NCBI RefSeq assembly: GCF_035984415.1
Contig: NZ_CP130720.1
Span: 4,960,001 to 5,024,000 of the forward strand
Length of the DNA: 64,000 nt
Reading direction: 5' to 3'
Source: Streptomyces sp. NBC_01296
Lineage (GTDB): Bacteria > Actinomycetota > Actinomycetes > Streptomycetales > Streptomycetaceae
Made by a program: the position numbers and the translations under genes. Positions 7,456-14,701 of this stretch are shown here, piece after piece. The notes beneath the pieces are model-generated. The model made no database searches and was not told the DNA's origin. It saw nothing but the letters and a program-made list of their open reading frames with translations. Every line of letters begins with the position of its first letter. Position 1 is the stretch's first letter.

Positions 7456-9054
7456 GTGACGGAGAGCGGACAGGGCGGCGGCCGACAGGCGGCCCCGCAG
7501 GCCGGTGCGCCGTGGGGCCCCGACCCGGCGTACCCGCAGCAGCCGCAGAGCCCGGGCCGGCCGGCAGGGGGGCACCTCCCAGCGGTAGCTGGGGGAGGCT
7601 ACCCGCCGACGCCGCAGCCGGGCGAGCCGGCGTACGGCTACCCCCCGGCGCCGGGCCGGCCCCAGCCGGGCCAGCCCCAGCCGGGGGAGCCGCAGAGCCC
7701 GGAGGAGTCGGGGCAGGCCGGGTACGGGTACCCGTCTGCGCCGGGGCAGCCCGCGCCCGGGCATGTGGTGGGTCCCGGTTACGAGGGGCCCGGGGAGCCG
7801 CACGGGTACGGCTACCCGCCGCTGCCCGAGGCGGCGACGCAGTACATCCCGCCCGTTCCGGCTGCGCCCGCGGCCGATGAAGGGGCCACGCAGTACATCC
7901 CGCCGGTCCCGGCTGCGCCCGCGCACCATGAGGCGGCGACCCAGTACATCCCGCCCGTTCCGGCTGCGCCCGCGGCCGATGAAGGGGCCACGCAGTACAT
8001 CCCGCCGGTCCCGGCCGGGCCCGCGCACCATGAGGCGGCGACCCAGTACATCCCGCCGGTCCCGGCTGCGCCTGCGGCCGACGAAGGGGCCACGCAGTAC
8101 ATTCCGCCCGTTCCGGCCGGGCCCGCGCACGGTGAAGCGGCGACGCAGTACATCCCGCCCGTTCCGGCTGCGCCCGCGCACCATGAGGCGGCGACCCAGT
8201 ACATCCCGCCCGTCACCGACGGGTTCGACGCGCTGTTCCGCGGGGACGGCGCCGAAGCCGGGCACACCCAGCACCTGCCGCCCGTACAGGAGCCGGTGCT
8301 GCGGCAGCCGCCGCCGCGGGGCTATCCGCCGCGCGGGCAGCGGCCCGCAGCGCCCCCGGCGCAGGGCCAGCCCCAGCAGCACCCGCAGTACGCGCCGCCC
8401 CCGCCCCCGCCGGAGGCGCCCCGGCGCGTGCCGGCCGGCGTGATCGCCGCCGTCGTCATCGGCCTGGTCGTCGTCGGGCTCGGCGTCGGCGCGCTCCTCA
8501 GCGACGGAAAGGCGCAGAACAACGACCCCGCTGCGGCAGCGGCGACCCCCACCGCCGGCAGCTCGGCCGCGGCCGCCGGCGAGGCGCCCGTGGACCCGGC
8601 CCGGGCGCAGGCCGTCCAGCTGGACAAGCTCCTCGCGGACAGCAACGACAGCCGCGCCGCAGTGATCCGGTCCGTCGACGACATCAAGGGCTGCCGCAAC
8701 CTCGGCCAGGCGGCGACCGATCTGCGCGACGCCGCCCGCCAGCGCGAGGAGCTCGTCACCCGTCTCCAGGACCTGAAGATGGACCAGCTCCCGGACAACG
8801 CGAGGCTGGCCGCCTCGCTCACCAAGGCCTGGCAGTCCTCCGCGGCCGCCGACAACAGCTACGCGGCCTGGGCGGACGAAGCCGCCGGAGACAAGAAGGG
8901 CTGCAAGGACGGGCAGGCCAAGAACACCGGCAACGCCGCCGACGGCAACAAGGCGAGCGGCGAGGCGACGAAGGCGAAGGAGTCGGCCGCGACCCTGTGG
9001 AACACGATCGCGGCCAAGTACGGCCTCACCAAGCGGGACAAGTCGCAGCTCTAG
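7456..9054 (+). CDS. Proline-rich single-pass membrane protein with ATQYIPPV repeats
   Basis: A 532-residue protein. Residues 1-125 are Pro/Gly/Gln-rich and disordered. Residues 127-253 hold eight 17-residue repeats (ATQYIPPVPAAPA plus a linker alternating ADEG and HHEA), then more Pro-rich sequence. A single membrane helix (VIAAVVIGLVVVGLGVGALL, about residues 331-350) follows, and then an outside domain of about 170 residues with Cys pairs at GCRNLG and KGCKDG. The N-in, C-out topology resembles membrane-anchored phosphopeptide partners, and the TQ repeats look like kinase/FHA sites, but this is inference. GTG 7456 has GAAGGAG 5 bases upstream. No known domain recognised outside the repeats. 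Confidence 0.8.
   Translation: MTESGQGGGRQAAPQAGAPWGPDPAYPQQPQSPGRPAGGHLPAVAGGGYPPTPQPGEPAYGYPPAPGRPQPGQPQPGEPQSPEESGQAGYGYPSAPGQPAPGHVVGPGYEGPGEPHGYGYPPLPEAATQYIPPVPAAPAADEGATQYIPPVPAAPAHHEAATQYIPPVPAAPAADEGATQYIPPVPAGPAHHEAATQYIPPVPAAPAADEGATQYIPPVPAGPAHGEAATQYIPPVPAAPAHHEAATQYIPPVTDGFDALFRGDGAEAGHTQHLPPVQEPVLRQPPPRGYPPRGQRPAAPPAQGQPQQHPQYAPPPPPPEAPRRVPAGVIAAVVIGLVVVGLGVGALLSDGKAQNNDPAAAAATPTAGSSAAAAGEAPVDPARAQAVQLDKLLADSNDSRAAVIRSVDDIKGCRNLGQAATDLRDAARQREELVTRLQDLKMDQLPDNARLAASLTKAWQSSAAADNSYAAWADEAAGDKKGCKDGQAKNTGNAADGNKASGEATKAKESAATLWNTIAAKYGLTKRDKSQL
7566..7601. repeat. REP-like palindrome inserted in frame
   Basis: CCTCCCAGC (7575-7583), loop GGTA, GCTGGGGGAGG (7588-7598). This hairpin family (cacctcccagc...gctgggggagg) is, from memory, scattered in many copies through Streptomyces genomes. 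Here it sits inside the coding sequence and encodes the segment GGHLPAVAGGG. Confidence 0.65.
7834..8215 (+). repeat. Eight 51-bp coding tandem repeats
   Basis: Each unit encodes a 17-residue repeat beginning ATQYIPPV. Two unit types alternate, with linkers ADEG and HHEA or HGEA, and the last unit is truncated. The near-identity at DNA level suggests recent slippage or unequal exchange. Confidence 0.9.
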
Positions 9055-9097
9055 ACGGAGGCCCGGAGCACGCCCCCTAGACGGAGGCCCGGAGCAC
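9051..9097. repeat. 21-bp direct duplication at the stop codon
   Basis: CTAGACGGAGGCCCGGAGCAC occurs at 9051-9071 and again at 9077-9097. The first copy contains the TAG stop of the membrane-protein gene; the second lies immediately before the stop of the converging lipoprotein gene. Confidence 0.9.
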
Positions 9098-9101
9098 CCC
9101 C

Positions 9102-10376
9102 CTAGGCGGCGCGGGGGGCCTGCTCCAGGGTCTGGGTCATGTCCATCGACTGCTCGCCCGGCTGGGCGACCAGTCGGCCCGCCTGGACGACCTGGAAGTT
9201 GACCCGCCCGTTCACCATGCGCGGGAAGCCGGCGACGGCGCGCATGTCCTTGTAGCGCCAGCTCAGGTCCGGGGTCAGCCCACCGGTCTTCACCGGCTCC
9301 GACTGGTTCAGCGCGCGCGCCACCTTGCGCGCCGTGATGTCCTCGCCGGACTTGAACCGCTTCACGGTCTCGCTGAGCACCGTGTACGCGATCCAGGTGG
9401 TCTGCGTCCCGCTGTCGTCCGCGTCCACGGCGTCGTTGCCGAACGCGTGATCGGAGATCACGTTCCGCATCTGCTCCCACAGCGGATCGGTCGACACCGG
9501 GTACCAGCTGGTGAGGTACGCGCCCTCGAAGGGGCTCTCCTTGCCGCCGGTGCGGTCGACCACGGCCTGGCTGACGCTGCCCAGCACGGAGGAGATCTGC
9601 GGGTTCTTGTGCTTGTCGTCGACGCGGCGGAAGGCGTCGAAGAACGTCTCCGTGCGCTCGCCGAGGACGGCCGTGACGCAGCCCTTGTCCTTGCCGCCGG
9701 AGGAGTTGGAGAGCGCCTCGCGGGCCTGCGGCGTGTAGTCCGCGGAGTCCTCGGCGGCCCGGATGTCGTTGGCGTCGGGCATCTTGTTGGCCTTGAGCCC
9801 GGCGTTGAGCAGGAGCGGCATGGAGTCGCCCGCGAGGGTGTCCGGGCGGACGACGGCCACCTGGCTGCAGGCCCGGCCCAGCTGGTGCCCGGCGCCGGCG
9901 AGGAGCACGGGCTGACCGCCGTTGACGGGGTAGGAGAAGGGGCTCTGGAACTCCTCGGAGGAGACCCCGTACCCGCCGATGAAGGGGATGCCCTCGGCCT
10001 CCAGGGGTGCCATGAAGGCGCGCCCGTGCTGGCTGTACGAGCCGACGACCGCGACGGCCTTCTCGCTGATGGCCTTGCGGGCGCAGTCGGCGGCGCCGTT
10101 CGCGGTGTTCTTCTCGTTGCAGGTCAGTACGCGCAGTTTGTGACCGTTGATGCCGCCCTTGGAGTTGACCCAGGCCTCATAGGCCTTGGCCATGCCGGGC
10201 ATTCCGGGCATGTTGGTCGCCTGGGTGCCCTGCGGTGCGAAGGTCATGACCGTGATGGTGTCCCCGGAGCCCCCCGGGCCTCCGGGGAGCACCCCGCAAC
10301 CGGTGACGAGACACGAGCCCATCGCCGTTGCCAGCAGAGTGCGGGAAAAGGATGCCGTGCGTCGCCATTCGGTCAT
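9102..10376 (-). CDS. Periplasmic-binding-type lipoprotein (branched-chain amino acid ABC family)
   Basis: A 424-residue lipoprotein. The signal peptide (RRTASFSRTLLATAMGSCLVTGC) ends in the lipobox LVTG-C, so the mature protein is lipid-anchored outside the membrane. The remainder has the Leu/Ile/Val-binding (type I periplasmic-binding) fold pattern: an early TFAPQG strand, AYEAWVNSKGGINGHKL and VVAVVGSYSQHG-like segments. No permease or ATPase gene is adjacent, so it may serve a distant transporter or act as a sensor. I chose ATG 10376 because GGAAGGG lies 9-10 bases upstream; the ATG two codons earlier is too close to it. Confidence 0.85.
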   Translation of the reverse strand: MTEWRRTASFSRTLLATAMGSCLVTGCGVLPGGPGGSGDTITVMTFAPQGTQATNMPGMPGMAKAYEAWVNSKGGINGHKLRVLTCNEKNTANGAADCARKAISEKAVAVVGSYSQHGRAFMAPLEAEGIPFIGGYGVSSEEFQSPFSYPVNGGQPVLLAGAGHQLGRACSQVAVVRPDTLAGDSMPLLLNAGLKANKMPDANDIRAAEDSADYTPQAREALSNSSGGKDKGCVTAVLGERTETFFDAFRRVDDKHKNPQISSVLGSVSQAVVDRTGGKESPFEGAYLTSWYPVSTDPLWEQMRNVISDHAFGNDAVDADDSGTQTTWIAYTVLSETVKRFKSGEDITARKVARALNQSEPVKTGGLTPDLSWRYKDMRAVAGFPRMVNGRVNFQVVQAGRLVAQPGEQSMDMTQTLEQAPRAA

Positions 10377-10516
10377 GTCCATGCACCCTTCCGCCCCGCG
10401 GGTAACTGGAAAATGAGATGGACACAACAAAGAGTGACGCGAAGGTGAATTGCAGGGGGGTCGGTTGCACACAGGCGCCTCAAGATCGCGCCGGCCGTGA
10501 ACGTACGATCGAAAGC

Positions 10517-11020
10517 GTGACATTCGCCCAAGGTTCGAAGAACTCTTCCCGCCGCGGCGGCCGCTCCTCCACCATGGGCGGCATGCCCCTGAACGACATG
10601 CCGTGGTGGCGCTGGCGCAGCAACGTGCGCTCGGCGCTTCACATGCTTTCCGACCCGGTCTTCCACGAGGGGACCTGGCTCGCCGGTGTCGAGGGGTACG
10701 GGGACGTCACCGACGCCGTGTACCGGCTCGTCGAGGACACCTGGCTCGACAGCTGGTCCGCCGAGAAGTACGTCGGCACGATCTTCCGCGACTCCCAGGA
10801 GGCCGCGCTCGTGGACCTCGCGGTGCTGCGGGTGCTGCGGATCCTGCACCAGGTCGGGCCCGACGCCCCCGTCTCCGCCTTCCTCGAGCACCACGCCTGG
10901 CCCGAGGCGGTACGCGCCGCGCGCGAGGCGCACGTACGGCTCGCGACCGCGGACGGGGACGAACCGGACGCCGCGCCGCAGTCGCTGGAACTGCTGAGGA
11001 TCCTCACCCGCGCGGTGTGA
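10517..11020 (+). CDS. Conserved hypothetical protein upstream of purU
   Basis: A 167-residue soluble protein with no domain I recognise. Its conserved-looking part begins MGGMPLNDMPWWRWRSNVR and continues through a mostly helical, Trp-rich sequence (HMLSDPVFHEGTWLAG, LVEDTWLDSWSAEKYVGTIF). GTG 10517 is chosen because a TACGAT -10-like box at 10504-10509 would start the transcript at or next to it (leaderless); the alternative is ATG 10574. It is followed 14 bases later by purU and is probably co-transcribed with it, but I see no functional link. Confidence 0.7.
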   Translation: MTFAQGSKNSSRRGGRSSTMGGMPLNDMPWWRWRSNVRSALHMLSDPVFHEGTWLAGVEGYGDVTDAVYRLVEDTWLDSWSAEKYVGTIFRDSQEAALVDLAVLRVLRILHQVGPDAPVSAFLEHHAWPEAVRAAREAHVRLATADGDEPDAAPQSLELLRILTRAV

Positions 11021-11034
11021 AAGGCTGTGGGGTC

Positions 11035-11910
11035 ATGAGCGACGACCCGCAGCCCCAGGCCCCCCAGCAGTACGTACTGACCCTGTCCTGCCCGGACAAG
11101 CAGGGCATCGTGCACGCCGTGTCCAGTTATCTGTTCATGACCGGATGCAACATCGAGGACAGCCGTCAGTTCGGCGACCACGACACCGGCCTCTTCTTCA
11201 TGCGGGTCCACTTCTCGGCCGACGCTCCGGTGACGCTGGACAAGCTGCGGGCCAGCTTCGCCGCCATCGGGGACTCGTTCCGGATGGACTGGGAGCTCCA
11301 CCGCTCCGACGACCGCATGCGGATCGTGCTGATGGTGTCGAAGTTCGGGCACTGCCTGAACGACCTGCTGTTCCGTACGAGCATCGGCGCGCTGCCGATC
11401 GAGATCGCGGCGGTGGTCTCGAACCACACCGACTTCGCCGATCTGGTCCGCTCGTACGACGTCCCCTTCCACCACATCCCGGTGACGAAGGACACGAAGG
11501 CGGCAGCGGAGACGCAGCTGCTGGAGCTGGTGCGGGCCGAGAACGTGGAGCTCGTGGTGCTGGCGCGGTACATGCAGGTGCTGTCGGACACCCTGTGCAA
11601 GGAGTTGAGCGGGCGGATCATCAACATCCACCACTCCTTCCTGCCGAGCTTCAAGGGCGCGAAGCCGTACCACCAGGCGCATGCGCGCGGTGTGAAGCTG
11701 ATCGGCGCCACCGCGCACTACGTGACGGCCGACCTGGACGAGGGACCGATCATCGAGCAGGAGGTCGAGCGGGTGGGCCACGAGGTGACGCCGGACCAGC
11801 TGGTGGCGATCGGGCGGGACGTGGAATGCCAGGCGCTGGCGCGGGCCGTGAAGTGGCACAGCGAACACCGCGTACTCCTGAACGGCACCCGCACGGTCGT
11901 CTTCGCGTAA
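11035..11910 (+). CDS. purU: Formyltetrahydrofolate deformylase
   Basis: A 291-residue PurU. It hydrolyses 10-formyl-tetrahydrofolate to tetrahydrofolate and formate, balancing one-carbon pools in the cytoplasm. An N-terminal ACT domain (YVLTLSCPDKQGIVHAVSSY, residues 10-90) is followed by the formyltransferase-like domain. That domain has the catalytic N-x-H-x-S signature in IINIHHSFLPSFKG, the VVLARYMQVLS strand and the late Asp in HYVTADLDEGPII. Length is normal for the family (about 280-295). ATG 11035 follows the upstream gene by 14 bases, with AAAGG 10 bases before the start. A palindromic terminator follows directly. Confidence 0.97.
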   Translation: MSDDPQPQAPQQYVLTLSCPDKQGIVHAVSSYLFMTGCNIEDSRQFGDHDTGLFFMRVHFSADAPVTLDKLRASFAAIGDSFRMDWELHRSDDRMRIVLMVSKFGHCLNDLLFRTSIGALPIEIAAVVSNHTDFADLVRSYDVPFHHIPVTKDTKAAAETQLLELVRAENVELVVLARYMQVLSDTLCKELSGRIINIHHSFLPSFKGAKPYHQAHARGVKLIGATAHYVTADLDEGPIIEQEVERVGHEVTPDQLVAIGRDVECQALARAVKWHSEHRVLLNGTRTVVFA

Positions 11911-11918
11911 CCGAATCC

Positions 11919-11944
11919 AGCCCCGTCGGCGCGCCGACGGGGCT
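11919..11944. terminator. 26-bp perfect palindrome after purU
   Basis: AGCCCCGTCGGCG meets its exact complement with no spacer. It lies between the converging purU and anti-sigma genes and should stop both. Confidence 0.85.
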
Positions 11945-11955
11945 GTGGAGACGGC

Positions 11956-13212
11956 CTAGAGGCGGCTCAGGGAAGCTGCCGCGAACAGGACGTCGCGGAT
12001 GGCTTCGCGGTCGCCGTGCTGGCCCACCGCGGCTTCCTCCGGGGAGATGTGGCCCGCGGCCAGCTGGCAGAACTCGGCCCCGTCCAGTGCGATCTGCGCC
12101 ACCGTGTGCTCCGGCGACGGCTTCGCCGCCGGGGAGTCCAGCGCGATGTCCCAGCTGCCGCCGCCCGCGCCCTCGATCTCCAGGTGCAGGGTCCGGCCCG
12201 GGGCGCCCGCCGCGACCAGGCCGCGGGCCGGGGCCGCCAGGCCCGCCCGGCGCCGGTGGGCCAGCGCACTCGGCAGCAGCCGCGCCGCCAGGTCGATCAT
12301 CCGGTTCAGGTGCGGCCCCGACGGCGGGTCGTACGGGTAGTCCACCGCCTCCGCGATGTCCCACGCATGCACCCAGCACTCGAAGGCCCGCTCCAGGAAC
12401 GCGTCCCCGAGCGGCAGCGCGAAGGCCCCGTAGTCCACCGACAGGTGCCCCACGCCCCGCCCCGCGAACGACACCGTCCGCACCAGCGTGTGGCCCTGCT
12501 CCCGCCACGGCTCGCGGATCTGCCGGGTGAGGGGCTGCGCGGCGGATTTCCAGTAGTGCTCCGTACGGCCCATCGCGCCCGACGGCGCCTGCGGGCCCAG
12601 CGGATCGTCGAGGCCCAGCGCCGTCGCGACCATCCCGTCCACCGTGAGCAGGTGCCCGATCACCCCGGCCACCGTCGTCCGGCGGTACTGGCGCCGCTCC
12701 TCCTCGAACCACTTCAGCCGTACCGGGGTCTGCCACTCCGCATCGCCGAAGTCCCGCAGCAGCGCGTCGAGCCGCGCCGTCTCCGTGTCGTACGGGTTCG
12801 CCCACACCGGCACCGGGATCCGGGCCGGCCGCTTGCCGAGGCAGTCCTCCAGCACCCGCGAGCGCAGCAGCGGCTTGAGGTCGAGGCTCTCCTCCGGGTG
12901 CAGCAGGCCCACGGCGTCACGCAGCCGCAGCGCCTCCTCCGCGCAGGGAGCGCACTCGGTGAGGTGGTCCTCCACCGCCTGGGTCTCCTCGGCGGAGCAC
13001 GCCGCGAGCGCCCACGCGCCGAGCAGGGACTTCAGTACGGCATGCGACCGCGGCGGCTGTGGCGCAGCCGCCGGCTGCGGCTGCGGCAGCGGCTCCGGTG
13101 CGTACCGCGGGTCGAGGTCGTCGGCGGCCCCGCGCGGGCCCGGTATGCGCGGCGGACCGGCGCGGCGCTGCTCGTCGTATCCGTCGGCGGGCGGGTCGGC
13201 GGGGCCGGTCAT
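11956..13212 (-). CDS. Zinc-finger anti-sigma candidate fused to a mycothiol-dependent maleylpyruvate isomerase-like domain
   Basis: A 418-residue protein. A disordered Pro-rich start (1-55) leads to a zinc-binding anti-sigma-type finger with H83, C87 and C90 (DHLTECAPC) in the H-x3-C-x2-C order of ZAS proteins such as RsrA. A linker follows, then a maleylpyruvate-isomerase N-terminal (DinB-like) fold from about 145. The metal ligands of that fold look intact: H187 in GHLLT, and E278/H282 in FECWVHAWD. Its ATG overlaps the stop of the sigma gene (ATGA, 13209-13212), the usual sigma/anti-sigma coupling. Inferred role: binds and restrains that sigma factor, perhaps sensing thiol or metal state. 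No membrane segment is visible. Confidence 0.75.
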   Translation of the reverse strand: MTGPADPPADGYDEQRRAGPPRIPGPRGAADDLDPRYAPEPLPQPQPAAAPQPPRSHAVLKSLLGAWALAACSAEETQAVEDHLTECAPCAEEALRLRDAVGLLHPEESLDLKPLLRSRVLEDCLGKRPARIPVPVWANPYDTETARLDALLRDFGDAEWQTPVRLKWFEEERRQYRRTTVAGVIGHLLTVDGMVATALGLDDPLGPQAPSGAMGRTEHYWKSAAQPLTRQIREPWREQGHTLVRTVSFAGRGVGHLSVDYGAFALPLGDAFLERAFECWVHAWDIAEAVDYPYDPPSGPHLNRMIDLAARLLPSALAHRRRAGLAAPARGLVAAGAPGRTLHLEIEGAGGGSWDIALDSPAAKPSPEHTVAQIALDGAEFCQLAAGHISPEEAAVGQHGDREAIRDVLFAAASLSRL

Positions 13213-13787
13213 CGGGGCGTTCCATATCCGGGCGGGCCGTATCCGGGCGATGCGGCGTCCTCCTGCGGGAGGGCGTTGGCGGTCGACAGCAGCTGCAGCC
13301 CGAGGCGCAGCCGGCGCCGGGCCTCGTCCTCGCTGATCTGCAGGTCGGCGGCGGCCTGCCGGTAGTCGCGGCGTTTGAAGTACGCGAGTTCCAGCGCGGC
13401 CCGCAGCGGTGCGGGCATGGACGTGACGATGTAGTCCGCGCGGGCGGCGGCGCTGGCGCTGCGCACCTTCTGCTCGAGCTCCTCGCGCGAGCCGCGGCCC
13501 AGTTCGGCCTGGCGCAGCCGGGCCACGGCCTGGCCCTGGGTGATCCGGGCGACCCAGGACCGCATCGAGCCCTGCTTGGGGTCGTACGCGTCGGGGTTCT
13601 CCCAGATGTAGCCGAACACTTCGCGGGTGATCCGGTCCGCGGCCTTCTCGTCGCCGAGGACCCGGTGCGCCAGGCTGTGCACGAGCGAGGCGAAGCGGTC
13701 GTACAGCTCTCCGAGCGCGGCGGCCTCGCCGCGGGCGAGGCGCTGCTGCATGCGGCGGTCCCAGCGCGGTGGTACGTCCTTCGGCAT
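13209..13787 (-). CDS. ECF-type RNA polymerase sigma factor
   Basis: A 192-residue sigma factor. Region 2 spans about residues 20-90 (ALGELYDRFASLVHSLAHRV, then AYDPKQGSMRSWVARITQGQ). Region 4 follows near 125-170 with RAALELAYFKRRDYRQAAAD and a helix-turn-helix (ISEDEARRRLRLGLQLL). It lacks a full region 3, as ECF factors do. Start ATG 13787 has GGGGG 6-7 bases upstream. It is co-transcribed and overlaps by 4 bases with the downstream zinc-finger protein, its likely anti-sigma. Target promoters cannot be read from the window. Confidence 0.88.
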   Translation of the reverse strand: MPKDVPPRWDRRMQQRLARGEAAALGELYDRFASLVHSLAHRVLGDEKAADRITREVFGYIWENPDAYDPKQGSMRSWVARITQGQAVARLRQAELGRGSREELEQKVRSASAAARADYIVTSMPAPLRAALELAYFKRRDYRQAAADLQISEDEARRRLRLGLQLLSTANALPQEDAASPGYGPPGYGTPR

Positions 13788-14089
13788 AACTGCCCCCAGC
13801 CGTGTGTCGACGCATCGAATGTAATGGGCACAGGCGGGTTCGCGCCCGTTTTGGGGGAACCGGACCCTGGAAGTGTGCCCTGGGTGATAGGCGGGTCGCG
13901 GGGTGTGAACGGTGGGGCGGCCCACGACACATGGGTACAGGTGTACGCGCCCCACCGCGCTCCCCGTGCGCGGGTTCGATGCGGCCACCTGCTTGACGAC
14001 TTCGCTTAACGGGCAGGCCACGTAGGCCTTACGCTCCTGCCTTGTCTTGAACTGCACCCCACCGCACATGTGAAGGCGGAACGCCGAAT
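13788..14089. other. Divergent promoter region between sigma and EF-hand genes
   Basis: Noncoding. It contains a 9-bp inverted repeat (GGTGGGGCG at 13911-13919, CGCCCCACC at 13948-13956) with a GTAC-AGGT-GTAC dyad inside the loop (13935-13946). There is also a GGAACC at 13855-13860 that resembles an ECF -35 element on the + strand. I could not assign transcription starts. Confidence 0.5.
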
Positions 14090-14608
14090 ATGGACAGCGC
14101 AGAATACGAGCGCAAGATCGCCGCCCGATTCGCCACCTTCGACCAGGACGGGAACGGATATATCGACCGGGAGGATTTCAGCGCGGCCGCGAAGGCGGTG
14201 CTGGCCGAATTCGCGACCACCGCGCGGTCGGACAAGGGCCAGGCCCTCTTCGCAGGTGCGGAGGCGTTCTGGCAGGGCATGGCCGGGATCGCCGACGTCG
14301 ACGGGGACCAGCGGGTGACCCGCGAGGAGTTCATCACCGGGGCGGCGAAGCGGCTGCGGGACAACCCGCAGCGGTTCGCGGAGATCGCGCGGCCGTTCCT
14401 GCACGCGGTGATCGCGGTGGCGGACGAGGACGGCCGCGGCCCGACCCCGGCAGCGGCGGCCCGCGTCCTGCGCGTCCTGGGCACCCCGGCCGAACTGGCC
14501 GGCCAGGTCTCGCAGGCCCTGGACGGCGACGGCGACGGCCGCATCGCGGAGGAGGAGATCCTGTCGGCCTTCGCAGGCTACTGCGGCGTCGAGGCGCCGG
14601 ACGCGTAG
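14090..14608 (+). CDS. EF-hand calcium-binding protein
   Basis: A 172-residue calmodulin-like protein with four EF-hand positions. The loops are D18-D29 (DQDGNGYIDRED), D69-E80 (DVDGDQRVTREE), a degenerate third near 112 (DEDGRGPTPAAA) and D145-E156 (DGDGDGRIAEEE). Loops 1, 2 and 4 keep the acidic ligands and central glycine and should bind calcium; loop 3 lacks the final acidic residue. The protein is cytoplasmic, without signal peptide. Its partner is unknown. It is divergent from the sigma factor gene. The ribosome site GGCGGA before ATG 14090 is weak. Confidence 0.92.
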   Translation: MDSAEYERKIAARFATFDQDGNGYIDREDFSAAAKAVLAEFATTARSDKGQALFAGAEAFWQGMAGIADVDGDQRVTREEFITGAAKRLRDNPQRFAEIARPFLHAVIAVADEDGRGPTPAAAARVLRVLGTPAELAGQVSQALDGDGDGRIAEEEILSAFAGYCGVEAPDA

Positions 14609-14701
14609 CCCGCACGTCCGGAACCCGGATCACCGTGCGGCCGGTGCGCCGCACGGCGGTCCGAAGGCATGCCCCCCGGGGCCTGACCGGCAAGACGCCC
14701 G

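Noticed and set aside
7834..8215. Regularly spaced repeats that could suggest a CRISPR array
   Set aside because: Units are 51 bp, contiguous, in frame and lack unique spacers; they encode protein repeats. No cas genes are present.
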